Source: Malania oleifera
Lineage: Eukaryota; Streptophyta; Magnoliopsida; Santalales; Ximeniaceae
NCBI RefSeq assembly: GCF_029873635.1
Contig: NC_080422.1
Span: 13,175,936-13,239,935, forward strand
Length of the DNA stretch: 64,000 nt
Direction: 5' to 3'
Made by a program: the position numbers and the translations under genes. The notes under the pieces were generated by a model, which saw only the letters and a program-made list of their open reading frames with translations, was not told the origin of the DNA and made no database searches. Shown here one piece after another: positions 10,240 to 21,903 of this stretch (its first letter is position 1; each line of letters starts with the position of its first letter).

Positions 10240-13200
10240 CTATTCCTCAGAATAGTTGTGGATATTTCGGCGTATCTCCATCTCTAATTCCCAAGAAGTC
10301 TCCTCAACCGCGTGATTCCACCACACTTTCACTAACGGTATCTCCTTAGTACGCAGCTTCTGAACTTTCTGGTCCAGAATTTGAACGGGTATCTCCTTAT
10401 ACGCCAAAGCATCCCCAATATCCAAGAATTCATAACTAATCACATGTGATGGATCCGGCACGTACCTCCTCAACATAGATACGTGGAACACACTATGGAT
10501 CCGAGAGAGCACTTAGGATAGTGCAATCCTGTAGGCCATTAGACCTACTCGTTCAAGTACCTCAAATGGTCCCATATACATCGAGCTCAGCTTGCTCTTC
10601 TTCCCGAACCTTATCACTCTCTTCATCGAGGCGATCCTCAGGAATATCTTATTCCCCACCTCGAATTCCAATTCCCGACGCATAACTCTTCTGTCGGCTC
10701 TGAGTTGATTTAATTCTATCCCTGATCAACCTGACCTTCTCAGAAGCCTGTTGCACAAGTTTAGGATCCAATATCTACCTTTTACCTATCTCATCCTAGT
10801 ACAGAGGAGACCGACACCTCCGACCATACAATGCTTTGAACAGTGCCATCCCGATACTAGCTTGGAAGCTATTATTATAAGCAAACTCCACTAACGATAG
10901 AAACTGAATCCAACTACTGTCGAAATCTAAAACACAAGCCTGTAACATATCCTCCAAGATCTGAATCATCCTCTCTAACTGTCCGTCAGTCTGGGGGTGG
11001 AACGTTGTACTAAAAGTAAGTTTCGTCCCCAATGTTTCATGTAAGCTCTTCCAGAATCGAGAAGTGAATCTTGGGTCTCGATTTGAAACAATGGATACCG
11101 GTACCCGTGCATTCTAACTATCTTTTCCACGTATAGGTCTGTTAGCCTACTCAAAGGGTAAATAACCTTTATCGGCACAAAGTAAGCAGATTTAGTCAAC
11201 TTGTCCACGATTACCCAGATTGCGTTATGCCAGTGAAGTACTGGTGGTAACCTGGTGACAAAGTCCATGGAGATATGCTCCCATTTCCACTTTGGAATAC
11301 TCAATGGCTACTACGGCCCTACCGGCCTTTGATGTTCAGTCTTACCTGCTGACACGTTAGGCATTACTCAACGAACCGATCAATCTCCCTTTTCATGCCA
11401 CTCCACCAGAATGATTCGCACAAATCTTGATACATCTTTGTGCTACCCGTATGTACTGCATACAAAGAATGATGCGCCTCCCACAAAATCGTCCTTCTTA
11501 TCCCCTCGTCGTTTGGAACACACAGTCTGGTTCCAAACCTCAATTCACCTCCCTCGAAAATGTTAAAATCTGCAGCAAATCCCTACTGCACTTTCTATAC
11601 AACCTCCACTAACTCCCCATCATTAGCTTGGGCGGCTTTAATCCTCTCAAATAATGTCAGCTGGATCACCAAGCTAGCAATGAAAGCCTAGTGATTACCA
11701 TCCACCAATTCCACGCCAAGACTCTCCAAATCCTGTCTGATATGATGATGACCTACTACTGCAGATACTGACGCATGCTTTGACTTCCAACTCAACGCAT
11801 CAGCTACCACGTTAGCTTTCCCCAGATGATAGCTAATGGTGCAATTGTAGTCCTTGATCAGTTCCAGCCACCTCCTTTGCCTCATGTTCAACTCCTTCTA
11901 CATGAAAAAGTATTTGAGGCTCTTGTGGTCCGTGAAGATCGCACACTTCTCACCGCAAAGGTAATGCCTCCTGATTATCAGTGCATACACCACTGCTGCC
12001 AATTCCAGATCATGCGTGGGGTAATTCTTCTTGTACTCCTTGAGTTGCCGAGAAGCATAAGCAATTACTTTCCCTTATTGCATCAGCACACATCCCAAAC
12101 CCTTTAGAGATGCGTCGCTATATATCACAAAACCACCGTCCCCAGATGGGATGGTCAAAACTGGAGTAGTGACCAGTAGATGTTTCAACTTCTGGAAACT
12201 CTGTTCGCACTCATCGGTTCAATCAAATTTCACATCCTTCCTTATTAACAGTGTTAGAGGACTAGAAAATTTAGAGAATCCCTCCACGAACCGTCAGTAA
12301 TACCCAGCCAGTCCAAGGAAACTTTGAACTTCCTGCATGCTCTTCGGTTTCACCTAGTCAACCATTGCTTCAATCTTACTTAGATCAACTAAGATACCAC
12401 CTCCCGAAACGATATGGCCTAGGAATGCAACCTGGTTCAACCAGAACTTGCATTTCTTCAGCTTAGCATACAACTTCCTTTCCCACAGTATCTGAAGCAC
12501 CAACCTCAGATGATTTTCATGCTCTTCTAAACTCCTAGAATATACCAGAATATCGACAATGAATACCACTACGAACTGGTCTAAGTATTCATGGAAAACC
12601 CTGTTCATTAGGTCCATAAATATCGCAGAAGCGCTAGTTAACCCAAAAGGCATGACTAGAAACTAGTAGTGACCATATTTGGTTCGAAAAGCAATCTTCA
12701 CAACATCCTTAGTCTTAACTTTCACCTGATGATACCCTGACCATAAATTGATCTTCAAGAAGACCTGCGTTCCCTGCGGCTAGTCAAACAGATCATCTAT
12801 ACGAGGAAACGGGTATTAGTTTTTCACTGTTACCTTGTTGATCTCACAGTAGTCAATGCACATTCTCATTGACCCATCCTTCTTCTTCACGAACAATACT
12901 GGAGCTCCCTAGGGTGAAACACTAGGTATGATAAAGCCCTCATCCAGTAGTTCATGTAGCTGCTCCTTCAACTCTTTAAGTTCAATTGGAGTCGATGCCT
13001 TGCCTGGTAGCAATTCAATAGCGAACTCCACCTCACGATTAGGAGGTAAACCAGGTAAGTCTTCTGGGAATACCTCCGAAAATTTGTTAACCACTCGGAT
13101 ATCTTCAAGCTTTAGATCATCACAAGGTGGTTCCTTCACACAAGTTAGGTACCCTTGACACCCATCCAAGAGTAATCTTCTTGCCTGCATTGCCAATAGA

Positions 13201-14600
13201 ATCTGTGGCGTCAAACGCACGCACGATCCTATGAACTTATACTCTGTTTCCCCAGGAGGTCTGAATACCACTACTTTCCTACGATAGCCAATCACAGCAA
13301 AATTGGAGGATAACTAATCCATCTCTAGTATAACATCAAACCCAAACATATCGTATACTACTAGATTCACCGATAGCGATCTTCCTTGAATTACCATTGG
13401 GCAGTTCCCTAACATCTTCCTACAAACCACCACACTCCCAGACGGTGTAGCCACAGACAACCTCTCATCCGTCACTTGGGTTTTAACCCTACACAGTTTC
13501 ACAAAGTTTACAGATGTAAAGGAATGGGTTGCTCCTGAATCAAATAGGACAACTCCTTTATTTGAAAGTAGTAACATGGTACCTGTCACCACGCTGCGAG
13601 CACGCTCTACATCGGCTGGAGTAAGCGAGTACACTCTCTCTTGAGCTGTGTTTCCCTTAAAATTTTCTCGAGGCACCTGATTATTTCCCTGGTTTTGACT
13701 CGGTGCAAGTGTATCGTTCATCTACGTATGACAATCTCGGATCCTGTAACTCGATTTGACACAGCGGTAACAATTACCCCCAAATGGCTGGCATTCTCCA
13801 TCATGTCATCTGTTGCACCTGGTACAATGCTCATGAGGTCGGTTCCCCTGTGGACCTCACGGTTCCGTACCTTGGCGATTACCTGAACCGTAGTTTCTCT
13901 TCTTCCACTGCCCCTGACAAAAACCAGTCTGAGAACCAGAAGGCATTGATCCCTTCTTTTGATACTATACCACCTTATCCTCCAGGAGACCAACCTCAAC
14001 CACGGCGGCTTTATCCACTATAATAGAAAACTCCCAAATCTGCAGCATTCCCACCAGCCTACGGATATCTTTCCTCAGACCCTTCTCGAACCTCCGAGTC
14101 TTTTCGTGCTCATTCGAGATCAAACACTGCACAAAGTGAGACATCTTGATGTATCTAGTTGTGTAACTCTGCACTGTCAGGGTCCCCTGAGTAGACTCGA
14201 GAATTCGTCTACCTTCACATCACAGGTAGAAGTCGGGAAGTATATCTCAAAGAATACCTCCTTAAAAGGCTCCATGTCATCCCTAATGGATTGGCCCTCT
14301 GCTCCTTCAGCAGACTTACATCCATCCACCATCTCTCAGTTTCTTCCGCCAGCTAAAACGTAGCATAGAGAACTTTTTACTTGTTGGTGCAATGCAGAAC
14401 TTTTAGTATCTTTTCTGTCTTTTGCACCCAGTTCTCCGCCACAATCGGGTCGGATCCCCCAATAAACGTCAGAGGATGCATGCGAGTGAACTTCTTAATG
14501 GTACAACCCGCCGCCGTAGGTAGACACTCTCGTCCTCTAACACTTTGCTCGATCTCTCGTATAATCTGCTTAGTTAAACCCCAAGGCACGGAAGGATAGC
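10240..14600 (-). pseudogene. Fossil gag-pol region of the gypsy element
   Basis: Read on the minus strand, the parts appear in this order. Gag lies at about 14.6-13.8 kb, with wording like TFIGGSDPIVAENWVQKTEK that is typical of plant gypsy gag. The protease, at about 13.5 kb, carries the active-site motif DSGATHSF. The reverse transcriptase spans about 13.1-12.3 kb (PFGLTSA near the middle, LGHIVS at the end). RNase H is at about 12.1-11.7 kb (LGKANVVADALS). The integrase core spans about 11.3-10.8 kb ([18 protein letters not shown]). A tail at about 10.5-10.2 kb contains FHVSMLRRYVPDPSH. The reading frame is broken many times and no part is expected to work. Several open frames on the plus strand here are only mirror images of this region. 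Confidence 0.85.
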
Positions 14601-14969
14601 CTTCACTCGCAATCCCTCCAAGCTACTATCCTAGTTGCTACCCTTGGGTTTCATTCTAAAAAATAAGATAGGAATATATTGGCATTCCTATATCATAACA
14701 CAATTAACATAATCATTGCTGGATAATCAAGTTAACTTCTAGACTCTCAGGTCCAGGTCTGCCCCACCACACCAACACGAAATCATCAATGGTTTGCTGT
14801 GATATTACTGAAATCGTTATTCCAAGAAAAATACAGAATTACCATCAATAAATCCCTGCCTGGCTACAAGACAACCCTCGACCTACTCTACCCATTCTCT
14901 ACATCATATACTCTGGTATGTTCACATAATCATGTCTAACCAAGTCTACAAGACCTAACAACCTGGTTA

Positions 14970-14981
14970 ACTCTAATACCA
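14970..14981 (-). other. Primer-binding site of the gypsy element
   Basis: The plus strand reads ACTCTAATACCA, two mismatches from GCTCTGATACCA, the complement of the usual initiator-Met tRNA primer site. It lies three bases from the LTR end at 14985, on the inner side of the 5' LTR. Confidence 0.7.
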
Positions 14982-14984
14982 AGT

Positions 14985-16525
14985 TGTCACGCCCTGGACC
15001 CAGAAATGGGCCCTAGGGTGTGATTTAGTAACCTAACCTGTCTCTGTATCATACTACCATCCATGATACTACACAATATAAGGGTCTGACCCCGTAGGGT
15101 TCACGTATACCCTATACACAAACACATACACAATATACGCAGCGGAAATATTCAACCTATTACATTCATTCCATACCATACTAGAGTCTATACAAAACCA
15201 GGATCTAGTCCCATAATACAAAACCCCTAGGCGCCTACATAACCCAAAAATGACAACCCAGCCAAAGATCAGTACTTACACTAGTACTTAGATAATGCTA
15301 ACCAACAACCACGCTCCTGAAACGTTAGGACACTAGTATCGGCTACTCGAAGGACCTGAAAAAAACATTTGTATGATAGAGGTGAGACACTTCTCAGTAA
15401 GGGAGAATAAGGTGATATCACTGTGTGGCACATGAGTGTTATTTCAACAGTAAAATATAAACATTTCACAATTCCAGTATTTTCACAATACAGTTCCAGT
15501 ATATCTCACAAAACACGATCAATCTATCAAGTGTTGTCACACTCTTCAGCCTAAGCCAACCATATTACACGGTACCCTTGGTAACTTGGCCTTGAATAAG
15601 CTCCCATGGCATTGTATCGATGCTAACTTGGTGAACCCACACCCTTCGCTAATCAACCGTTATAGAAAGTGATATTTCACACTCTCCACCTACGGTATTA
15701 TTCCGACATGCCTCCACATCTCAGCCTTCAGGTATAAGTCGGCGCGCTTTGATTATCTTCGACATTCGGGCTGATTCCGACTCCGCATTTTCACAAAACC
15801 TGGAACAATTTTGAACTCTCGTTCCTATATCTCATTTCAACAACTCACAGCCTATAGTAATTAATCGGCACGCTTTTTCACAAAACACATCATTCAATAC
15901 AATAGTTCATTCCACACTCATTTGGGTAAACAAATAATCTCATATTAGATACTCCGAAAATATAGTTTAACATAATCAAAGGTACGGTCATCTCTATAAT
16001 ACAATTTAATTATATATATAATTTTTCAATGGGAAAGGAGATGATACCCGAAACCCCCAATTTTCCCAAAAACTATAACCCGAAAATCTCGTCATTTCAC
16101 CCAATAGATTTTCTCAAATAAGTAACCAAAACATCTTTATAATCATAAACCACAGTTTTACCGATTCAGATTTCAAAATAAGTGATATAAATAGAAACCC
16201 CTTACCTTATCCTGAAAATCGAAACACTAACTTAATCGGTCCAAAACAACGACATGGGATCCCCAAAACCTAAAATCCGAAGAATAATGCTTCAGTATAA
16301 TCCTATTTACTATAGATCTACTGAACCAAAATGAAATCAGACCCTTACCTCAATTTTGGAACAAAACTCAAAAATCCTCAAAACGAATATCTGATTCGCT
16401 ATAACTATAAAGATTCTCCTCCTGATTCACGTAGCGACGTCGGATCGTTGATTTAGGCAACAAACGGCCAAACCTGAGAGAGAAAGAGTCTCCTTCGAAT
16501 TCTAGATAAAGAGAGAGAGAGAGAG

Positions 16526-16590
<65 letters not shown>

Positions 16591-16926
16591 TTTTGAGTTT
16601 CTTCACCATTAAGCAATGAATAAGATATTTATAACTTAGTTGACTTAACCACACTCGTCGACGAAGTGGAGCACTCGTCGACGAGCAGAAGAAATGCGTT
16701 CGTCGACGATGGCGTGGTCTCGTCGACAAGCCAGAGATTTCAGAATTTCCAAAATCTCTCGGTACTCACTCGTCAATGAACCTCTAAATTTCGTTGCCGA
16801 GCTGTAAAAGGGACTTCATCGACGAGAAAAGGAGCCTTGTTGACGAGCCCTGCTATTCTTCCCTTTTAAAATCCCTTCTCCTTTTCTTATTTATTTAATC
16901 CACATTTCTCGAGTCGGGTTCTTACA
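14985..16926 (-). repeat. 5' LTR of the gypsy element
   Basis: Runs from TGTCACGCCC to GGTTCTTACA on the plus strand, giving proper TG...CA ends. A minus-strand TATAAATA box lies at 16626-16633, next to a composite (GA)n(TA)n(GA)n tract at about 16508-16588 that the other LTR has only as a plain (GA)n. Confidence 0.8.
16508..16588. repeat. (GA)n(TA)n(GA)n microsatellite
   Basis: Three uninterrupted dinucleotide blocks in a row lie inside the right gypsy LTR. The other LTR has one (GA)n block at the same place. Confidence 0.9.
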
Positions 16927-18960
16927 CCATGGCACTCGCCTTTCTCAGCAAGCCCTCGGGCGGAGAGTTTACTTCATCCCAAGTACATATAATACTACAA
17001 TATATAATGCATTTATTCTTTACTCTATATTTCTGTTATCTCCGTAATACTCATCTCTTCATGATCTCAGTTCTCACATTTCCCAGTATTTCACATCACA
17101 TAATCTCATTTCACATTTCTCATCTTCTGTCTTCATATACTCAGTATTCACAGATAATTCACATACATTGCTATATAATATTCACTGGTTAAATCAACAA
17201 TTATGCATTTATAACTGAATGCCAGATGGATAAATACTGTCATGCCTCCCCCCATGACGGGTTATGCAGTCCGTAGGCTGGACTTAGCCCTAGTCGGCCC
17301 CCCAGAGTTAAATCAGTAACAACCTCTTTAGTCTGTATGTCAGATTGGCTGTTCCCATAGTGGTCTAGACTCTAGGGAGACTTTACCCTTCTCAGCCCAA
17401 TCAACCATCCCATCTCCACACTATCTCTAGGATGTGTGGGTGCACTAAGCTCTCCTGAAACACGCGCAACAGTACTGTGCATACAATGGTCCATCGGATT
17501 TCTCAAACTATACATTGCAATTTAACAATACATTTCATTATTTCCATCATGTCATACATATATCATAACTCAACTCAGTACATTCATTTTATTCATGCCA
17601 CACAATTTAAATAATACTTTTATCTATATAACTACTGAAATAATAAGCCAACTCATGTTCATCATCTGCTTTACTGAAAATACAAGTTAAATTATCTCCA
17701 CAATTTATCCAGAAAATCCATTACTTTAACTATTCCATTTTGGAAAATAATAACTAATAACACAACCCTAGGCTCAAAAATTTTAGTTTAAATAGTTGGA
17801 TTTCAATACTCGCAGGATAATCATATAAATAGACAAATAATTTCCATTTTAACCCATGAAATTTACAAAACGGCTAGCTTAATCTATTCCCCTTACCTTA
17901 TTCACGGAGACTGTACCTGTAAGATTCCTAAACCGACGCCTACGACATTCAGAACACAAACCATGTAACCACATATTTCAGTATAATAAGTTAAGTCCTA
18001 GAATAATAATTATTTTAATATCCCTAGGCTTACACACTCCCGTTAACCAGTTAAATTCTAAAAACGGGGGTATGATCCACTTCCCATATTTAAATTTAAT
18101 CTCCAACATATTAAAAAAAAATTACCAATATGATCAAATATCCGTAGTTTAATCTAATTCCAATATATTCCCAGAATTCTAATTTAATCCAATCCCTGCA
18201 ATTTAACTTAATTCCAAAATGTTCCCCGAAAATTCTATTTAATGAAATTCCTGCAGTTTAATTTAATCTCAGGAATATCTCTAAAAAAAATCCAATATAA
18301 TCCAATCATGCAGTTTAATTTAATCCTAGGAATATTTCTAAAAATCTAATTTAATCGATTCCCTACAATTTAACTTATTCACAACACTCCCAAAAAGCTG
18401 ATATAGTTAAATACTACAATTTAATAATTAAATACTATAATTTAATTGGTTAAATTTTTAAAACAACCCACAAAATTTGTACTCTTTACCTTAGCCTCGG
18501 AGTGGTGCCTCGAAAGTCTAGTTCAAAATTTCGCTCTGGTCAAATTGACGAGGATTGAAGCTAGACCTAGAAATGGCGTCTGATCGTCAATTAGACTAAA
18601 AATTAGAGAGAAATTGATGAGAGAGTGAGTTTACCTTACCCCAAGAGTGAGTTTATCTTACCCCAAGAGTGGTGCTTACAACGCTCCTACAAAAAATTCA
18701 CTCCGGTTAAATTGACGATGGCAGAAAATGAAACCCAACTGTATTTTCTGTTTTCTCGATCGGCTGAGTATTTGCCAAAAAAATGAGGAGAGAGAGAAGT
18801 GACGGCTAGAGAGAGAAAGCGCAAAGAAACTTGCTGAGAGAGAGACGACCCATATTTGAAATCTTCAGAAGTCTCAAGAAGCTCCTGAGACTTCCATTAG
18901 GTTATATACATATATTATTATAACTAATTAATATAATATTTTATTATAGATATATTATAT
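16927..18960 (-). mobile_element. Gypsy-type LTR remnant, minus strand
   Basis: The start, 'ggcactcgcctttctcagcaagccctcgggcgg', is the reverse complement, with changes, of the 'cgcccgagggcttacagtgaaatgtgagtgcc' part of the plus-strand remnant at 19.13-20.32 kb. The block near 17240-17320, read in reverse, matches the 'tcggcc...ctgcacaacccg' block of the LTR at 1030-1110. No primer-binding site or coding sequence is seen. It is cut off by the gypsy element at 16926. Confidence 0.5.
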
Positions 18961-19086
18961 ACATATATATATATATACGTATATGTGTATATATGTATAT
19001 TTATCATATTACTTATTTAATTAATTCAATTTAACATGAATGAATGAATTAATTAATAATAATAATTTTTTTTGGGGTTACTGTAG

Positions 19087-19091
<5 letters not shown>

Positions 19092-19126
<35 letters not shown>
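19092..19126. repeat. (TA)n microsatellite
   Basis: About 17 TA units in an unbroken run, at the boundary between two LTR remnants of opposite orientation. Confidence 0.9.
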
Positions 19127-19129
<3 letters not shown>

Positions 19130-19130
<1 letters not shown>

Positions 19131-20321
19131 GATTTTGATTATAAATCATAATTGGAAAAAATCATGTGGTATGAAAATAATGCTTTTTAATTGACTGGTT
19201 GAAAATACTGTACGATTGTGAATACTATCTACTTATTAGTGTTGTTTAGATGTAAGTATTGTCTGGTTGTGAATACTGTTTGACTGTAAATATTGTTTGG
19301 TGGTGAATATTGTCTGTTGTGAGTGTAAACATGCAGTGAAATACGTAGCTGCCCTATGTGGGCCACGTACAGTGAAGTATGCAGCTGTCCTATGTGGGCC
19401 ACATACTGGGTAGTTCGTAGTAGTCCTATGTGGGTCACGTACTGTGATAATACGCAGTAGTCCTATGTGAGTTACGTACTAGGTAGTACGTAGTAGTCCT
19501 ATGTGGGCTATGTATTGGGTGGTATGCAGAAGCCCTATGTGGGTCACATACTGTAAGGTATGCAGTTGCCCTGAGTGGGCCACGTACTGAGATCAATGGA
19601 ATATATTGTAATTCTGTGTGGTTGTGTGGTGATGTATGTGAACATAAGCATTTATGGAATATGATTGATATTGGAATATGTGTGAATACTGGTATGTGAA
19701 TTTTAGTACGTGAATATTTATGGAAAAGTAAATCTTTTCGCCCGAGGGCTTACAGTGAAATGTGAGTGCCCTGATTGGTATCAGTTGTAACCATACTTGA
19801 ATCAAAGGGTACTATTACAAACGGTATCAAAGTAGAGGGAAAATACATGTATGGACGTGTAATCTTTCCAATTCTCGGGAACTTTTGCTATAAATATTGG
19901 TTATTTGTGTGACTATAGTCTGTATGCGCCTTGCCAGTTATTGTTGAGTAATGGATGAGTTTATTTTATATATATATTAAAACTCTTCTGCCACACATTG
20001 TTATATTTTATTTCTTTCTTACTAAGAGGTGTCTCACCCCAACGAATTATTAACTTTTCAAGTCCTTCAGGTGATCGAGCTTAGAAAGTTTTGGGGCAGG
20101 GCTGAGAATTTTGGGTGGTAGTTGGAACAACTATTTGTAAAGTTATATTTAGAATTTCTAGTTATGTAATATATGTGAACGGATACTCCTTTTTGGGTTT
20201 TATATAGTACTTTGATATTTTATTTGAGATTATTTATTATTTATTTCTGCGTGAATGGTATCAGAGACAGTGAATGGTCTCATCACACCCCGGGCCCCAC
20301 CTAATCGGTTCGGGGCGTGAT
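19130..20321 (+). mobile_element. Gypsy-type LTR remnant, plus strand
   Basis: It holds the block 'cttactaagaggtgtctcacccc' (about 20018), shared with the LTRs at 1335 and 5970, and ends 'gttcggggcgtgata', close to the usual GGGGCGTGACA LTR end. Seven 36-bp tandem repeats lie at 19340-19595. It is a partner in opposite orientation to the remnant at 16.93-18.96 kb. The right end abuts a copia relic. Confidence 0.5.
19340..19595 (+). repeat. 36-bp tandem repeat, seven copies
   Basis: Core 'cctatgtgggccacgtact'. The 'cctatg' word or its variant falls at 19353, 19389, 19425, 19462, 19498, 19534 and 19570, a regular 36-37 bp spacing. The units differ at several bases, so the array is not freshly amplified. 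Confidence 0.9.
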
Positions 20322-21300
20322 ACTTTGCCTTTCCATCCTTCTCACTAGTTTATTGATGCTGATGCCTTCTCCATATGACAAATACTCCTAATTTATTTCA
20401 AGCCATAAAAAGCACTACTTTACACTCCAAGATTATTCTTGCCAATGGTTACACCAGCCTCTAATTGTTCATTCATTTCCTTAATTGCCACTTAGTCAAT
20501 TAACTAAATCTCATAATTGTTTTGTGTCTTTATTTCCTTCTCGTTGTGGTATTTAGCATTTCCAAAGAAGAGAATTGGTGGAGGGGAGCTTGAAAAAGAT
20601 GATCTGTACTATTTCATCAGTGGTGGAACATCTAGTTTTTGTCACACAGCTTCTTCAATTTCTACTATAGGGTTTCTCTGAATCTTATTTGGGTCATCCT
20701 ATCCTTCACTTAAAAAAGCTGCAATAAGTTTTTCCTATGTTTAAGCCTATTTCTCGTTTTCCGAGTGTTCTTCGTGTCAATTGAAAAACATACTAGGACA
20801 TCTTTAGACTCAAATCTCGCTATAAATCATTTTTTTCCCGTCATCAACATTTTGTATCGTATGGATAATTTTCACGTATGACCTAGATATATCTGTTAAA
20901 AAAACAAGTATGAATTTTTAAGTGTATTTACTCAATTCTACGAGGAAATAGAAATCCAATTTGTCGTATTCAGAGTTTTTTATGTGATAATGAACTTGTA
21001 TTTGTTCAAAATGAGCTTCAATTTTTTTGCTTGGCCAAAGGAATTATTCATCAAACATCATGTCTACTGATCCTTCAGTAGAATTAGACTGTAAAATGGA
21101 TTCAGGTTTGTGAATATCCTGCCCCTATAGGGACAGATTGGGTGGCTTCTAGATGAATTCGTAGTAATTGGTATGGATTTTGTTATAACTGGTAATTGTG
21201 TTTTACTTGCATGAATTTTATTTCAGTGTCCTCATGGAGGTATTTGTAATTTATGATTTTCCATAATAGAAAGGATTTCGTGTATTAAAAAAAATATTCT
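20322..21300 (+). mobile_element. Ty1/copia relic, protease to integrase
   Basis: Translated pieces on the plus strand recall, in order: a copia protease flank (MTNTPNLFQAIKS, about 20.4 kb), the pre-integrase segment (GGELEKDDLYYF, then YPSLKKLQ, about 20.6-20.7 kb) and the integrase core (FTQFYEEIEIQF and KELFIKHHVY, about 20.9-21.05 kb). It is badly broken, has no recognisable LTRs and is older than the other copia copies. Its orientation is opposite to the copia element that follows. Confidence 0.6.
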
Positions 21301-21903
21301 ATAATTGCATAGGTCGTGCAGAATACTTCTATCATATTGCACTAGGCAGTAGGTCGAGACACAATTGACAGTAAGACATGCCTAGACAGCCAGAAGTGAC
21401 ATCACTAATTTAAACCATGCCAAAATCCCATGACTGAAGATTGCACAACGGGAATTGGATACCTCTTTACCAGCATAGACAATTTCTTTACCAGTCTGAA
21501 CAATTGGTTCAGCATAAGTCACACTAATAGATATTAAACAGTTGCATCAACAATAGCACTAACTGCTGTGTCAATGCATCTTGTGACTTCCTTGTGTTTC
21601 CTCCTGAGCTTTCCTATTCTTCTCCCAGTTGGTTTGCACACCCTTTATGAACGTCTGCTATCCTCTTGCTGCAAGGCACTCCTGCCTATTTTCAACTGGC
21701 CCCTGCCTCTCTTTTCCAGGGGACCTACTTAGCTGTGTCTGCTCTGCTCCAAGGCATGAAATCTGCAACATACAAGCATCTCATTAGCACGAATGCTTAT
21801 GATTTGCACCGTTTCATAATATTAAATACAAGCCAAAGAAATGGAATAATCTGAACTTGAAGGACGTCTAGTCAAGATAGGGTTTGATAAAAGTCATATG
21901 CTC
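21300..21903. other. Unassigned stretch between two copia copies
   Basis: No gene. It may contain the 3' LTR of the following element, but I could not match it to the sequence at 26642-26770. Confidence 0.3.

Larger units (their letters stand above)
8297..16926 (-). mobile_element. Decayed Ty3/gypsy retrotransposon, Tekay/Del-like
   Basis: Minus-strand element with two long LTRs (left 8297-9955, right 14985-16926), a primer-binding site at 14970-14981 and a polypurine tract just inside the left LTR at about 9956-9970. Between the LTRs, read right to left, come gag, aspartic protease, reverse transcriptase, RNase H, integrase and a tail following the integrase. This PR-RT-RH-IN order is the Ty3/gypsy order. 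The long LTRs and the tail wording after integrase suggest the Tekay/Del chromovirus lineage (inference). The element is heavily broken, with more than ten interruptions. About 6% difference between the LTRs over a 230-bp stretch compared by eye suggests an insertion a few million years old. The outer end of the left LTR lacks about 170 bp present in the right LTR, so no target duplication can be read. Confidence 0.85.

Noticed and set aside
11427-14599. Several plus-strand open frames in the gypsy element
   Set aside because: They are mirror readings of the minus-strand gag-pol region and show no domain.
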